Assembly: GCF_000377745.1 (NCBI RefSeq)
Contig: NZ_KB898707.1
Location: 98,718-162,717 of the forward strand
DNA from: Gilvimarinus chinensis DSM 19667
Lineage (GTDB): Bacteria > Pseudomonadota > Gammaproteobacteria > Pseudomonadales > Cellvibrionaceae
Direction: 5' to 3'
Length of the DNA stretch: 64,000 nucleotides
Of the stretch, positions 54,005 through 61,548 are shown in pieces (positions within the stretch are counted from its first letter, which is position 1; each line of letters begins with the position of its first letter). The notes under the pieces were generated by a model. It ran no database searches. It was not told the DNA's origin and saw nothing but the letters and a program-made list of their open reading frames with translations. A program made the position numbers and the translations under genes.

Positions 54005-55558
54005 TTAAGACGCTTTTACAAGGTCTTGCTCAATTTCTTCAATGGATTTTCCTTTCGTTTCCGGGAGGAAAATACCCATAACAACTAGCCCCGCCAGCGC
54101 GACAAAGGCGTAGTTCAGGAATGTACTCGCAGCCCCCATCACCTCAAGCTGCCAGGGAAATATTTGCTGTATTGAGAAACTTGCTAAGGTTTGCACCAAT
54201 GCCGCAAAAGGCAAAGCGACACTGCGGACGTCATTGGAGAATATCTCAGAGAAAACGACCCACATAATAGGGCCAATACTCATATTGAATGCGGCCAAAA
54301 ATGCGAATAATCCGAGCAGTACAAATGTCGCGTCAATATCAATACTGGCATTGATTACTGCGCCACTGATTAACGGGAGTTCGGATTTATCGAATCTCTC
54401 TGCCAGCACGGCTTTTAATTCCACGTCATTAGCGTAAGTGGTACCGATTAGAGATCCGAGAGACTCTACTTCAACGCCTTGCTCAGCGATTACAGTAAGG
54501 CTTTGCTCATCAATACTGTAGCTCGCGTTGTTAAAGCCATACCAAATGGAGCAGTGCGCCAACACTATTATGGTTAAGCCGACCAACGTCAGGTTTCTGC
54601 GACCAAACTTTTCCACACTGAAAATAGCAACCAAGGTAAAAATAACTGCGACGGCACCGAGAAGTATCGTTTGCATAAAGCTGCTTTCTACCGTAGCCCC
54701 TATCTGCTCAAACACGGTTGGAGCATAGAAAAGCACAGCATTCATACCGCTACCGCCTTGCACCACTGCATAAGCAACGGCAACCAGCAAAACAAAACGC
54801 ATCGGCCCACTAAAAAGCTGGCGCAGCTGTTTTAGTACGGGTACATCACCTTCCTGATGAATACTGTGCTGTATCTCTAACATTGTGTTATCGACTTGCT
54901 CGGCAGGTAAGGTCATTAACAACACTTTGCGGGCATCGTCATCGCGACGCTTTTTCGCTAACCAACGGGGGCTTTCTGGGATGGTTACTAATAAAGCAAT
55001 CCACACAACATTAACAATTAGCTCGGCTCCGAGCATAAAACGCCAAATGTTACTCTCGTTCAACCATTCAATCCCGGCCATAGACTTCACGAGAAAATAA
55101 TTCACCACAAAGGCAACTAAGCTGCCGAGTGTAATCAAAAGTTGATTAATTGAAACAAAACGCCCGCGGGTTTTCGGTGGTGCCATCTCGCCGATATACA
55201 TAGCCGATACCGTTAAAGAGGCAAATGCAACCCCACCAATAAAGCGCCCCGCAACCAACATGGGGTAATTCATCGCGAGCGACGAAATTAATGAAGACAA
55301 TGTATAGGCAAATGCGATCCCAAGTAGAACCGATTTCCGACCAAAACGCTCCACCAACGAGCCAGTAAAAAACAGCGCCACAATTACGCCCAACAGGGCG
55401 CAACTAACTACCAAGCCTTGCTCTAAGGCATCCAATTGAAATTGCGCACTCACAAAACGTACAGCGCCGCTGATATTGGCGGCATCAAGACCGAAAACAA
55501 AGCCCCCGAACGCCGCAATAAGAGAAAATTTGGTAACTTTATTATCGTAGCTATGCAT
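54005..55558 (-). CDS. MFS sugar-porter family transporter
   Basis: 517 residues, 12 membrane spans. Signatures of the sugar-porter family: GGFVFGLDAANISGA in helix 1, ERFGRKSVLLG between helices 2 and 3, IPESPRWLAKK before the central loop and LPETKGKSIEEIE at the C terminus. A longer periplasmic loop (about 335-395) sits between helices 7 and 9 and is unusual for bacterial members. It probably imports a monosaccharide or small oligosaccharide together with H+. The GH127 gene starts 20 bases after its stop; a palindromic operator lies 40 bases before its start. Confidence 0.92.
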   Translation of the reverse strand: MHSYDNKVTKFSLIAAFGGFVFGLDAANISGAVRFVSAQFQLDALEQGLVVSCALLGVIVALFFTGSLVERFGRKSVLLGIAFAYTLSSLISSLAMNYPMLVAGRFIGGVAFASLTVSAMYIGEMAPPKTRGRFVSINQLLITLGSLVAFVVNYFLVKSMAGIEWLNESNIWRFMLGAELIVNVVWIALLVTIPESPRWLAKKRRDDDARKVLLMTLPAEQVDNTMLEIQHSIHQEGDVPVLKQLRQLFSGPMRFVLLVAVAYAVVQGGSGMNAVLFYAPTVFEQIGATVESSFMQTILLGAVAVIFTLVAIFSVEKFGRRNLTLVGLTIIVLAHCSIWYGFNNASYSIDEQSLTVIAEQGVEVESLGSLIGTTYANDVELKAVLAERFDKSELPLISGAVINASIDIDATFVLLGLFAFLAAFNMSIGPIMWVVFSEIFSNDVRSVALPFAALVQTLASFSIQQIFPWQLEVMGAASTFLNYAFVALAGLVVMGIFLPETKGKSIEEIEQDLVKAS

Positions 55559-55597
55559 TGTTATAACCCAACGTACATTTTTGTATTATTCGCCCAT

Positions 55598-55616
55598 ATA
55601 AACATATGATGTTTAT
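55598..55616. promoter_or_regulatory. Operator ATAAACATATGATGTTTAT (perfect inverted repeat)
   Basis: Eight-base arms ATAAACAT and ATGTTTAT with a three-base spacer, 40 bases before the MFS start and beyond the GntR gene terminator. Related sites lie before gntR (56475), the molybdoenzyme operon (59893) and the TonB receptor (50334). Best candidate binder is the GntR/FCD protein encoded at 55694. Confidence 0.75.
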
Positions 55617-55643
55617 AGAGTCAATATGTTAACTTTTGCTTAC

Positions 55644-55669
55644 AAAAAAGCCCTGACAATGCAGGGCTT
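55644..55669 (-). terminator. Rho-independent terminator of the GntR gene
   Basis: On the minus strand AAGCCCTG, a six-base loop and CAGGGCTT, followed by T residues, 25 bases after the GntR stop. Confidence 0.9.
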
Positions 55670-55693
55670 CATTGATGATGCTGGCGTGAAAGT

Positions 55694-56434
55694 CTATTTA
55701 AAGCCACCCAGCTCTTTATCTAATCGCTCGCACGCATCACTCAACAGTTTTACGGTTAAACGTTCTGCCTTATCACCATCTTTCTTTGCAATTGCCTCAA
55801 AAACCTTCCGGTGATAGGGCACCGATGCCTTATTGCCCGCTACATCCTGATTGGTTAACCGCACGCTCACCAGAATGGCCGAATAAATCACACCTTCCAT
55901 TGCCGAGACGAATTCGTTGTGAGCCGCTTTCAGTATAGCTCGGTGAAACTTGGCATCAGCAATTATAAACCCCTCAACGGACCCTACCTCTAGATCCATA
56001 CGCACTATGGCTTCGCGAATGGCGTCTATATCTTCTTTACTACCCCGCTCGGCCGCCCAGCGAGCCGCTTTGGGCTCAAACGCCAAACGAACATCCATCA
56101 ACTGCTTGAGAAAATCTGGTGTGGGCGAGCTGGTAAGGTGCCAAGCCAGTACGTCATCGTCCAGCATGACCCATTGGGTACGCGGCTTCACCTTGGTGCC
56201 TATGCCACGGCGAACATCCAACATGCCTTTACTGACCAAAATCTTAACGGCATCACGCACCACCACTCGACTCACCTGATAACGCTCTGCCAGGGCATTT
56301 TCGTCATCGATCAAGCTGCCGGGCTCAAAATGCCCCGCCACGATACGGCGCCCCAACTCCCGCGCCACCTGTACAGGCAGGCTCGGAGTCATGGAGGCCG
56401 CGCCTTTTAAATCGTAATAAACCAGCTCACTCAC
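55694..56434 (-). CDS. GntR-family regulator, FadR/FCD type
   Basis: 246 residues. Residues about 12-80 are the winged helix (VQVARELGRRIVAGHFEPGSLI, ENALAERYQVSRVVVRDAVKIL, RRGIGTKV); about 95-235 are the all-helical FCD effector domain, which in this group binds sugar acids or organic acids with a metal (LMDVRLAFEPKAARWAA, DAKFHRAILKAAHN). It is placed between the MFS and molybdoenzyme operons with its own terminator, and an AACAT-N3-ATGTT element 41-55 bases before its start suggests autoregulation. A likely controller of the right-hand galactan genes; effector unknown. Confidence 0.92.
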   Translation of the reverse strand: MSELVYYDLKGAASMTPSLPVQVARELGRRIVAGHFEPGSLIDDENALAERYQVSRVVVRDAVKILVSKGMLDVRRGIGTKVKPRTQWVMLDDDVLAWHLTSSPTPDFLKQLMDVRLAFEPKAARWAAERGSKEDIDAIREAIVRMDLEVGSVEGFIIADAKFHRAILKAAHNEFVSAMEGVIYSAILVSVRLTNQDVAGNKASVPYHRKVFEAIAKKDGDKAERLTVKLLSDACERLDKELGGFK

Positions 56435-56474
56435 TTGTGTACATCCCCTTTATGGGCCCAATGTATTCAAACCG

Positions 56475-56489
56475 AAACATCCCATGTTA
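56475..56489. promoter_or_regulatory. Operator AAACAT-CCC-ATGTTA before gntR
   Basis: AACAT and ATGTT arms with the same three-base spacer as the site at 55598, 41 bases before the GntR start. Confidence 0.55.
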
Positions 56490-56573
56490 GCACTAACCGC
56501 AGATATAGACATAATTTATGTAAAGCCTGCTTGGGTGCAGGGCCCCATGAGTAAGAAAATCAGGCTACCTATC

Positions 56574-58826
56574 TTAAATTATTTCTTGCCGTCGTAACGG
56601 CAGCTCACGCCACCTTCTGCCCGTAGCCGCAAAAAACGCATTACAAACAGCTGGTGCCACAGGTGGCACGCCCGGCTCACCCACTCCCCCAGGGAAAGGA
56701 TCGCCTATATCAATAAGCTCAGTCACGATCTCTGGTGTTTCGTCCATTCGCAACAGCCGATAACCATCAAAGTTATTTTGTTTCGCAGCACCCTTTTCAT
56801 GAGTGATTTCGCCGTAATAAGCGAGACTTAAGCCAAAGATGGCCGCCCCTTCAAGCTGAGCTTTTACCCGGTCTGGATTCACTACCGTACCCGCATCCAT
56901 CACCATCCAGATTTTTTTAATTCGTGCTCGCTCGCCGTTTTTCTCAGCCATGGCTACACAGGCTACATTGCTACAGAAGCTGCGGTGCACACTTATGCCA
57001 AGCCCCTGTCCCTTTGGCAGCTTTTGGCCCCAATCGGATAAGTCGGCGGCCCGACGTAAAGTACCTTTTATGCGCCCCACATCAAACGGATAGTCTTTGA
57101 GGTTTTCACCATAATTAAAGTATTCCGTACCCTGCTCGGTAAAGTCTATTTGACGATCAGGCCCCAACAGCTCCAACCAATAGTGGTAGGGGTCGCGCCC
57201 CAAGTGGTGAGCCAACTCATCCACATACGAGCCAATTGAAAAAGCATGACCAATATTCGCCACCGATCTCAACCAGCCGTACCGCACATGAGCCTTACCC
57301 GGACCACTGGTGCAGAGCACATTCTCCACTGCAAAGGGCATATCACGCATACCCATATTGGATTCAAATTGAATTCCGCTGAAATCCGGTTTAAAAATCG
57401 ATTGAATACCTGGACCAGCCTCGCGGTGTCGCCAGGCGGTGATTTCCGTCCCACTCAAAGCGGTCGTTATTTCTTGGTATGTGGGAGCCTGATAGTAATC
57501 GAACAGCAAATCATCTTCGCGCGACCAGATAACTTTAACGGGTCGCTTTAGGGCTTTACTGAGATAGGCCGCTTCGACCACAAAATCCTGTTTACTTTTA
57601 CGGCCAAATCCACCACCTAAAAAGGTGACATGTACTTTTACCTGAGCCTCATTAATACCAAATTGATCCGCTACCGCTTTTTGCGCCGCTTGCGGATTCT
57701 GGGTTGCTGCCCACACCTCTACAACATCGGCTCGCCAATCTGCGCTGGCTGAGGGCGGCTCCATCGGAGCATGCGCTAACGCAGGCACATAGTAACCACG
57801 GGTAAAGGTTGAATCCGAGTTTTCGATTAATTGCGACGCCTCACCCTTTTGCCGATGGGTTCGATGAGCTTTATCGACATCGAGTTTAAGACTTTTGGCG
57901 TACTCGGCAGAATCGAAATGATCGTTGTCTGAAGCAGACCACTGCACATTGAGCTTACTGCGCCCTTGCATTGCAGCCCAAGTGTTAGCGGCCACTACCG
58001 CAACGCCGCCCAGGGGTTGAAACCTGACGGGGTGTTTTAACGGCGGCATTTCAATAACATCGATAACACCCGGTATTTTCAGAGCTGCTTCACGATCATA
58101 TTTAACCGGCTGAGCGCCGAGTACCGGTGGTCGCTCAATCACCGCCACAGCCATTTCGGGCAGAACCGTATCAATGCCATACACCGCACGCCCAGTTAGC
58201 ATTGCAGTTGCATCTAGATTGCCCATATTGGCATTGCCAATAAAACGAAATTTGTTCGGAGTCTTCAACTCTAGCTGTTCTTTGCCTGGTACCTTTTGCG
58301 TCGCCGCCAGTTGCGCCAGTTCACCAAAGCTAATAGAGCGATCGCCGGCCCAAACCCTACCCTCCCGGGCACGGCAACTGGCCGGTTCAAACTTCCACAA
58401 TTGTGCCGCCGCGTGTTCCAACATGTGGCGGGCGGTAGCACCCGCCTCGCGCAGTGCTGTGTAAAAACCTCGAATGGAATTGGAACCATCCGTGTTCTGG
58501 CTACCGTACTTTTTATCGCCCAGCGCCTGCACAACCTTTACCTGCGACCAGTCGGCATTTAACTCATCGGCCACCACCATCGCCAATGAGGTTCGGATTC
58601 CCTGCCCCATTTCACTGCGATGACAAATAATCCGTACCCGATTATCAACGTTTATTTCTAAATAGACGCTGGGGGTAAATACTTGCTCAGGTGACTCTTT
58701 ATCGTCCTCGGCACCCAACACCCTGGGCACATACCCCACCGAGGGCAGACTGGCCCCCAGCAACAAGGATGTTTTTGCCACGCCCGCCAACCAACGCCTA
58801 CGGCTAATGCATTTTACCTGTGACAC
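56574..58826 (-). CDS. Molybdenum hydroxylase large subunit (IorB/xanthine-dehydrogenase family), Tat-exported
   Basis: 750 residues. The N terminus has a twin-arginine signal (S8-R-R-R-W-L-A-G, then LLLGASLP), so a folded enzyme is exported to the periplasm. The molybdopterin-binding part is like isoquinoline 1-oxidoreductase beta subunits: CHRSEMGQGIRTSLAMVVADELN, the loop LGGGFGRKSKQDF, and the catalytic glutamate in GVGEPGVPPVAPAV near the end. It should oxidise an aldehyde or heteroaromatic carbon, using water and passing electrons to the 2Fe-2S subunit encoded 11 bases upstream. Its placement among sulfatases and GH127/GH42 genes with a shared operator points to a sugar aldehyde such as anhydrogalactose, an inference. 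Confidence 0.92.
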   Translation of the reverse strand: MSQVKCISRRRWLAGVAKTSLLLGASLPSVGYVPRVLGAEDDKESPEQVFTPSVYLEINVDNRVRIICHRSEMGQGIRTSLAMVVADELNADWSQVKVVQALGDKKYGSQNTDGSNSIRGFYTALREAGATARHMLEHAAAQLWKFEPASCRAREGRVWAGDRSISFGELAQLAATQKVPGKEQLELKTPNKFRFIGNANMGNLDATAMLTGRAVYGIDTVLPEMAVAVIERPPVLGAQPVKYDREAALKIPGVIDVIEMPPLKHPVRFQPLGGVAVVAANTWAAMQGRSKLNVQWSASDNDHFDSAEYAKSLKLDVDKAHRTHRQKGEASQLIENSDSTFTRGYYVPALAHAPMEPPSASADWRADVVEVWAATQNPQAAQKAVADQFGINEAQVKVHVTFLGGGFGRKSKQDFVVEAAYLSKALKRPVKVIWSREDDLLFDYYQAPTYQEITTALSGTEITAWRHREAGPGIQSIFKPDFSGIQFESNMGMRDMPFAVENVLCTSGPGKAHVRYGWLRSVANIGHAFSIGSYVDELAHHLGRDPYHYWLELLGPDRQIDFTEQGTEYFNYGENLKDYPFDVGRIKGTLRRAADLSDWGQKLPKGQGLGISVHRSFCSNVACVAMAEKNGERARIKKIWMVMDAGTVVNPDRVKAQLEGAAIFGLSLAYYGEITHEKGAAKQNNFDGYRLLRMDETPEIVTELIDIGDPFPGGVGEPGVPPVAPAVCNAFFAATGRRWRELPLRRQEII

Positions 58827-58837
58827 GAGCGCCTCCT

Positions 58838-59302
58838 TTATTTAACTTCTACGGCCAAATCGGCGGCAAGCTTGATGGCGGTTTTAATTCGCGGATAGGT
58901 ACCACAACGACAAATATTACCGCTCATGGCGTTATTAATGTCGTCATCACTAGGGGCCTGATTGTTTTGCAAAAGAGCCGCTGCCGACATCATTTGACCG
59001 CACTGACAGTACCCGCATTGGGCGACATTCAACTCTTGCCAAGCTCGCTGCACCGGATGGCTGGCATCATCACTTAAACCTTCTACGGTCGTAATGCTTT
59101 GACCTTCGATCGCTTGTACCGGTAGGGTGCAGGAACGTACAGCTTGCCCATTCAAATGCACAGTGCAAGCACCACACAGACCTTTTCCACACCCAAACTT
59201 GGTGCCTTTTAAATCAGCGATATCACGCAGAAACCACAATAGCGGCATTGAAGCATCGCCACTGTAGCTGTGCTCTTTGCCATTCACCTCAAACTTGATC
59301 AT
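58838..59302 (-). CDS. 2Fe-2S subunit of the molybdenum hydroxylase (IorA-like)
   Basis: 154 residues. The plant-ferredoxin-type cluster site is C38-GKGL-C43-GA-C46 with a further cysteine near 58 (RSCTLP), and the second cluster site reads CGYCQCGQM plus CRCGTY. No Tat signal, so it should be carried out with the Tat-bearing large subunit. It passes electrons away from molybdenum to an acceptor that is not encoded here; c-type cytochromes usually found with IorAB enzymes are absent from the window. The start overlaps the previous gene by ATGA. Confidence 0.94.
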   Translation of the reverse strand: MIKFEVNGKEHSYSGDASMPLLWFLRDIADLKGTKFGCGKGLCGACTVHLNGQAVRSCTLPVQAIEGQSITTVEGLSDDASHPVQRAWQELNVAQCGYCQCGQMMSAAALLQNNQAPSDDDINNAMSGNICRCGTYPRIKTAIKLAADLAVEVK

Positions 59303-59751
59303 GGTTGAGCTAACTCCCGCACTTGCCTGGAAAATCCGGGTTCGGCCACTAAACGTTTACAGATAATGTCTTGCAGTACCTGCCAAGGACGCAGAATGCA
59401 TAAGCAGTCACTCTCTGCCAAAGTAGGCCTTTGTAAACTTGCCAGAGGCACTTCCATGGGTTCTTGAAAGTGCAAATATTGCAGTAACTGATGATACAAA
59501 ACCGAAAAATAACCAATATCCGAGCCTTGCATTAACCGACTCATCACACCAGCCGATTCGCAACATATTCCGCAACAAACGGGACGGTAGACCAACGACT
59601 TAATCGTTTGCTTATTCCACTGGACTTTAAGTGTTTGCGTGGAAAAGCATTGATTTTCTGATCGAAAAACAGAACCATTCTGAGGCATGAGCGCTTTAGC
59701 GCTGGAAAACGAGCTAAGCTGGTCTCGGTGTAATAATTGGCGCTGTCCCAT
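59299..59751 (-). CDS. Small cysteine-containing protein of unknown function, in the molybdoenzyme operon
   Basis: 150 residues, no signal peptide or membrane span, no recognised domain. It carries a C-C-G-I-C-C cluster near residue 60 and a C-L-C pair near 117. The frame is read through with GAGG 11 bases before the ATG and an ATGA overlap with the 2Fe-2S gene, so it is probably a real gene. It may be a chaperone, a metal-handling protein or an acceptor for the enzyme; none of these is shown. The operator at 59893 lies 142 bases before its start, making it the first gene of the operon. Confidence 0.6.
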   Translation of the reverse strand: MGQRQLLHRDQLSSFSSAKALMPQNGSVFRSENQCFSTQTLKVQWNKQTIKSLVYRPVCCGICCESAGVMSRLMQGSDIGYFSVLYHQLLQYLHFQEPMEVPLASLQRPTLAESDCLCILRPWQVLQDIICKRLVAEPGFSRQVRELAQP

Positions 59752-59892
59752 TTAATTTATTTCCTCGTTGTTGTTTTTATTATGTAACCGTTGGGGTACT
59801 TAACCGTGTTCGCAACATTACTGACCAACGGAGCCTTTCCATTTTCTCGGCGATAAGGACAAAATTTTTACTTTGGCTTTTATTTTATTTAT

Positions 59893-59911
59893 ATATACAT
59901 ATGATGTTTAA
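59893..59911. promoter_or_regulatory. Operator ATATACATATGATGTTTAA before the molybdoenzyme operon
   Basis: Matches 17 of 19 positions of the perfect site at 55598. It is in the 204-base gap between the MocA-like stop and the small Cys protein start, on the promoter side of the latter. Confidence 0.65.
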
Positions 59912-59955
59912 ATATACGAGCACAGCATCAACCTGTCAAATTAATAATGTCTTTG

Positions 59956-60555
59956 CTACGACAGAATATTAAACCTCGATATATCCTCTAGCCGGTCGAT
60001 ATCTAGACAAACATCTTTGGCTTCTACGGGCACATGCTTCACCCACCGGGCATTGCGCTGCAAGATTGTCGAACCCGTCTCAGCACCATTGAGCAAAGCT
60101 AATTCCGGCCAGAAACGTCGCCCAAATACCACGGGGTGGCCGGGCTGCCTTTCAAACATTGGGCGCACAATCTTATCTTTGCCCGCAACCTCCAGCACAG
60201 GCGCGCAAGATGCTTTTTGGATAAAAGGCATATCACCTAAAAACACTGCCGCACTATCGACATATTCAGTGGCCAATAAAGCTTTAAAGCCATCCGCCAT
60301 ACTCGCACCCAACCCTGACGCGGCACACTTGGTGCGAATGATCTTCGCGCTCTCACTTAATCCCAACTCCCTGGCATCATCTTCTTCACGTAACACCACC
60401 CACGAGCGCGGGCAAATTTGCGTCACGGCTTTATAGCTCTCGGCCAGCAAAGTTGCACCTGAAGGTGCCCTTAAAGCACGCTTATCCAAAGCACCAAAGC
60501 GACGAGAAAACCCCGCCGCCAATACCAGGCCTACAACAGAGAATTCAGAGCTCAT
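59956..60555 (-). CDS. mocA: MobA-like nucleotidyltransferase (MocA-type molybdenum cofactor cytidylyltransferase)
   Basis: 199 residues. LVLAAGFSRRFGALDKR is the nucleotide-binding loop and VFLGDMPFI the metal-binding aspartate region; ERQPGHPVVFGRRFW is the cofactor-side motif common to MocA. It should attach CMP to molybdopterin to make the MCD cofactor that hydroxylases of the xanthine dehydrogenase family need. It follows xdhC with an 11-base overlap and precedes the enzyme operon, so a dedicated maturation system comes with the enzyme. Confidence 0.85.
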   Translation of the reverse strand: MSSEFSVVGLVLAAGFSRRFGALDKRALRAPSGATLLAESYKAVTQICPRSWVVLREEDDARELGLSESAKIIRTKCAASGLGASMADGFKALLATEYVDSAAVFLGDMPFIQKASCAPVLEVAGKDKIVRPMFERQPGHPVVFGRRFWPELALLNGAETGSTILQRNARWVKHVPVEAKDVCLDIDRLEDISRFNILS

Positions 60556-61516
60556 CTCGCTCCCTTCCCTTCCTTACCCGCACGATATCAGCCATAACCG
60601 CAAGGGCAATCTCAGCAGGTGTTTTGCTGCCAAGTGCCAAACCAATGGGCATATGGATACGCCCTATTTGATCATGGGTTAAATGGGCAATGCGCTGCAA
60701 ACGCTCGGCTCGAGCCTCGGATGTTTTTCTTGACCCCATAACACCAATATAAAAAGCATCGGTCTCTACGGCCTCAACTATCGCCAAATCGTCGATACGG
60801 GGATCGTGAGTCAGAGCCACTATCGCACTCGCGCGATGACACGCCCCAGGCGTCGCTATATATAGAGATGGGAGTTGTTGTTTAACGGTACAGCCGGCAA
60901 ACGAAAACTGGTTTAACCGCTCTTCGCAGGGGTCGCAAACGACCACTTCAAACCCCAAGGTTTTGGCAAAACTGGCGCAGACTTCCGACACGCTGGAGGC
61001 ACCGGCAATAACGAGCTTTGTGGCCGCTCCTATGCGAATAAAAACCCGTCTGTTCTGATACTCTACCCTTTTACCTAAACAGATGTCCTCTTCTAGCTCA
61101 ACCTCACCGGAATCGAGGTTTACGGTACGTCGTATGATGGTTTGCCCAGCGAGAGCGCTGCGCAGCAAACGGAAATGCCGCCGTGCTCGAGAGGTGGAAT
61201 CAAACCTCTCCAGCATCAGGCTTAAAGTGCCTCCGCAAGGTAGCCGAACAGCAGTTTCGGTAGCCGCGGAACCATACATCAGCTGGCTAACTTTTTGACT
61301 GAATTCTCCCGCGCGTATTCGCGCGAGAAAATCCTCCTCAACACACCCACCTGACAGAGAGCCGACGTATTCGCCATTACCACGAGCCACCAGCATGGAT
61401 CCGGGCTCTCGTGGCGATGAACCGTAGGTAGACAGCACAGTTGCCAACCACAAGGGCTCTCCGACCTCCAGCCATTGGCATGCGGCATCCACAACCTGAA
61501 CGTCCAGCTGCTGCAT
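60545..61516 (-). CDS. xdhC: XdhC/CoxI family molybdenum-hydroxylase maturation factor
   Basis: 323 residues from the ATG at 61516; a GTG at 61573 overlaps the GH42-like gene and is less likely. Residues about 20-90 hold the XdhC/CoxI domain (WLATVLSTYGSSPREPGSMLV, GGCVEEDF), and about 170-310 a Rossmann fold with LVIAGASSVSEVCASFA and IGVMGSRKTSEARAERL. Such proteins bind the molybdenum cofactor, guide its sulfuration and load it into the hydroxylase. It is placed 32 bases after the GH42-like gene, so glycosidase and maturation genes share a transcript. Confidence 0.9.
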   Translation of the reverse strand: MQQLDVQVVDAACQWLEVGEPLWLATVLSTYGSSPREPGSMLVARGNGEYVGSLSGGCVEEDFLARIRAGEFSQKVSQLMYGSAATETAVRLPCGGTLSLMLERFDSTSRARRHFRLLRSALAGQTIIRRTVNLDSGEVELEEDICLGKRVEYQNRRVFIRIGAATKLVIAGASSVSEVCASFAKTLGFEVVVCDPCEERLNQFSFAGCTVKQQLPSLYIATPGACHRASAIVALTHDPRIDDLAIVEAVETDAFYIGVMGSRKTSEARAERLQRIAHLTHDQIGRIHMPIGLALGSKTPAEIALAVMADIVRVRKGRERDEL

Positions 61517-61548
61517 CTGCTTTGCGACAACCGCGTTATAACTGCTAC

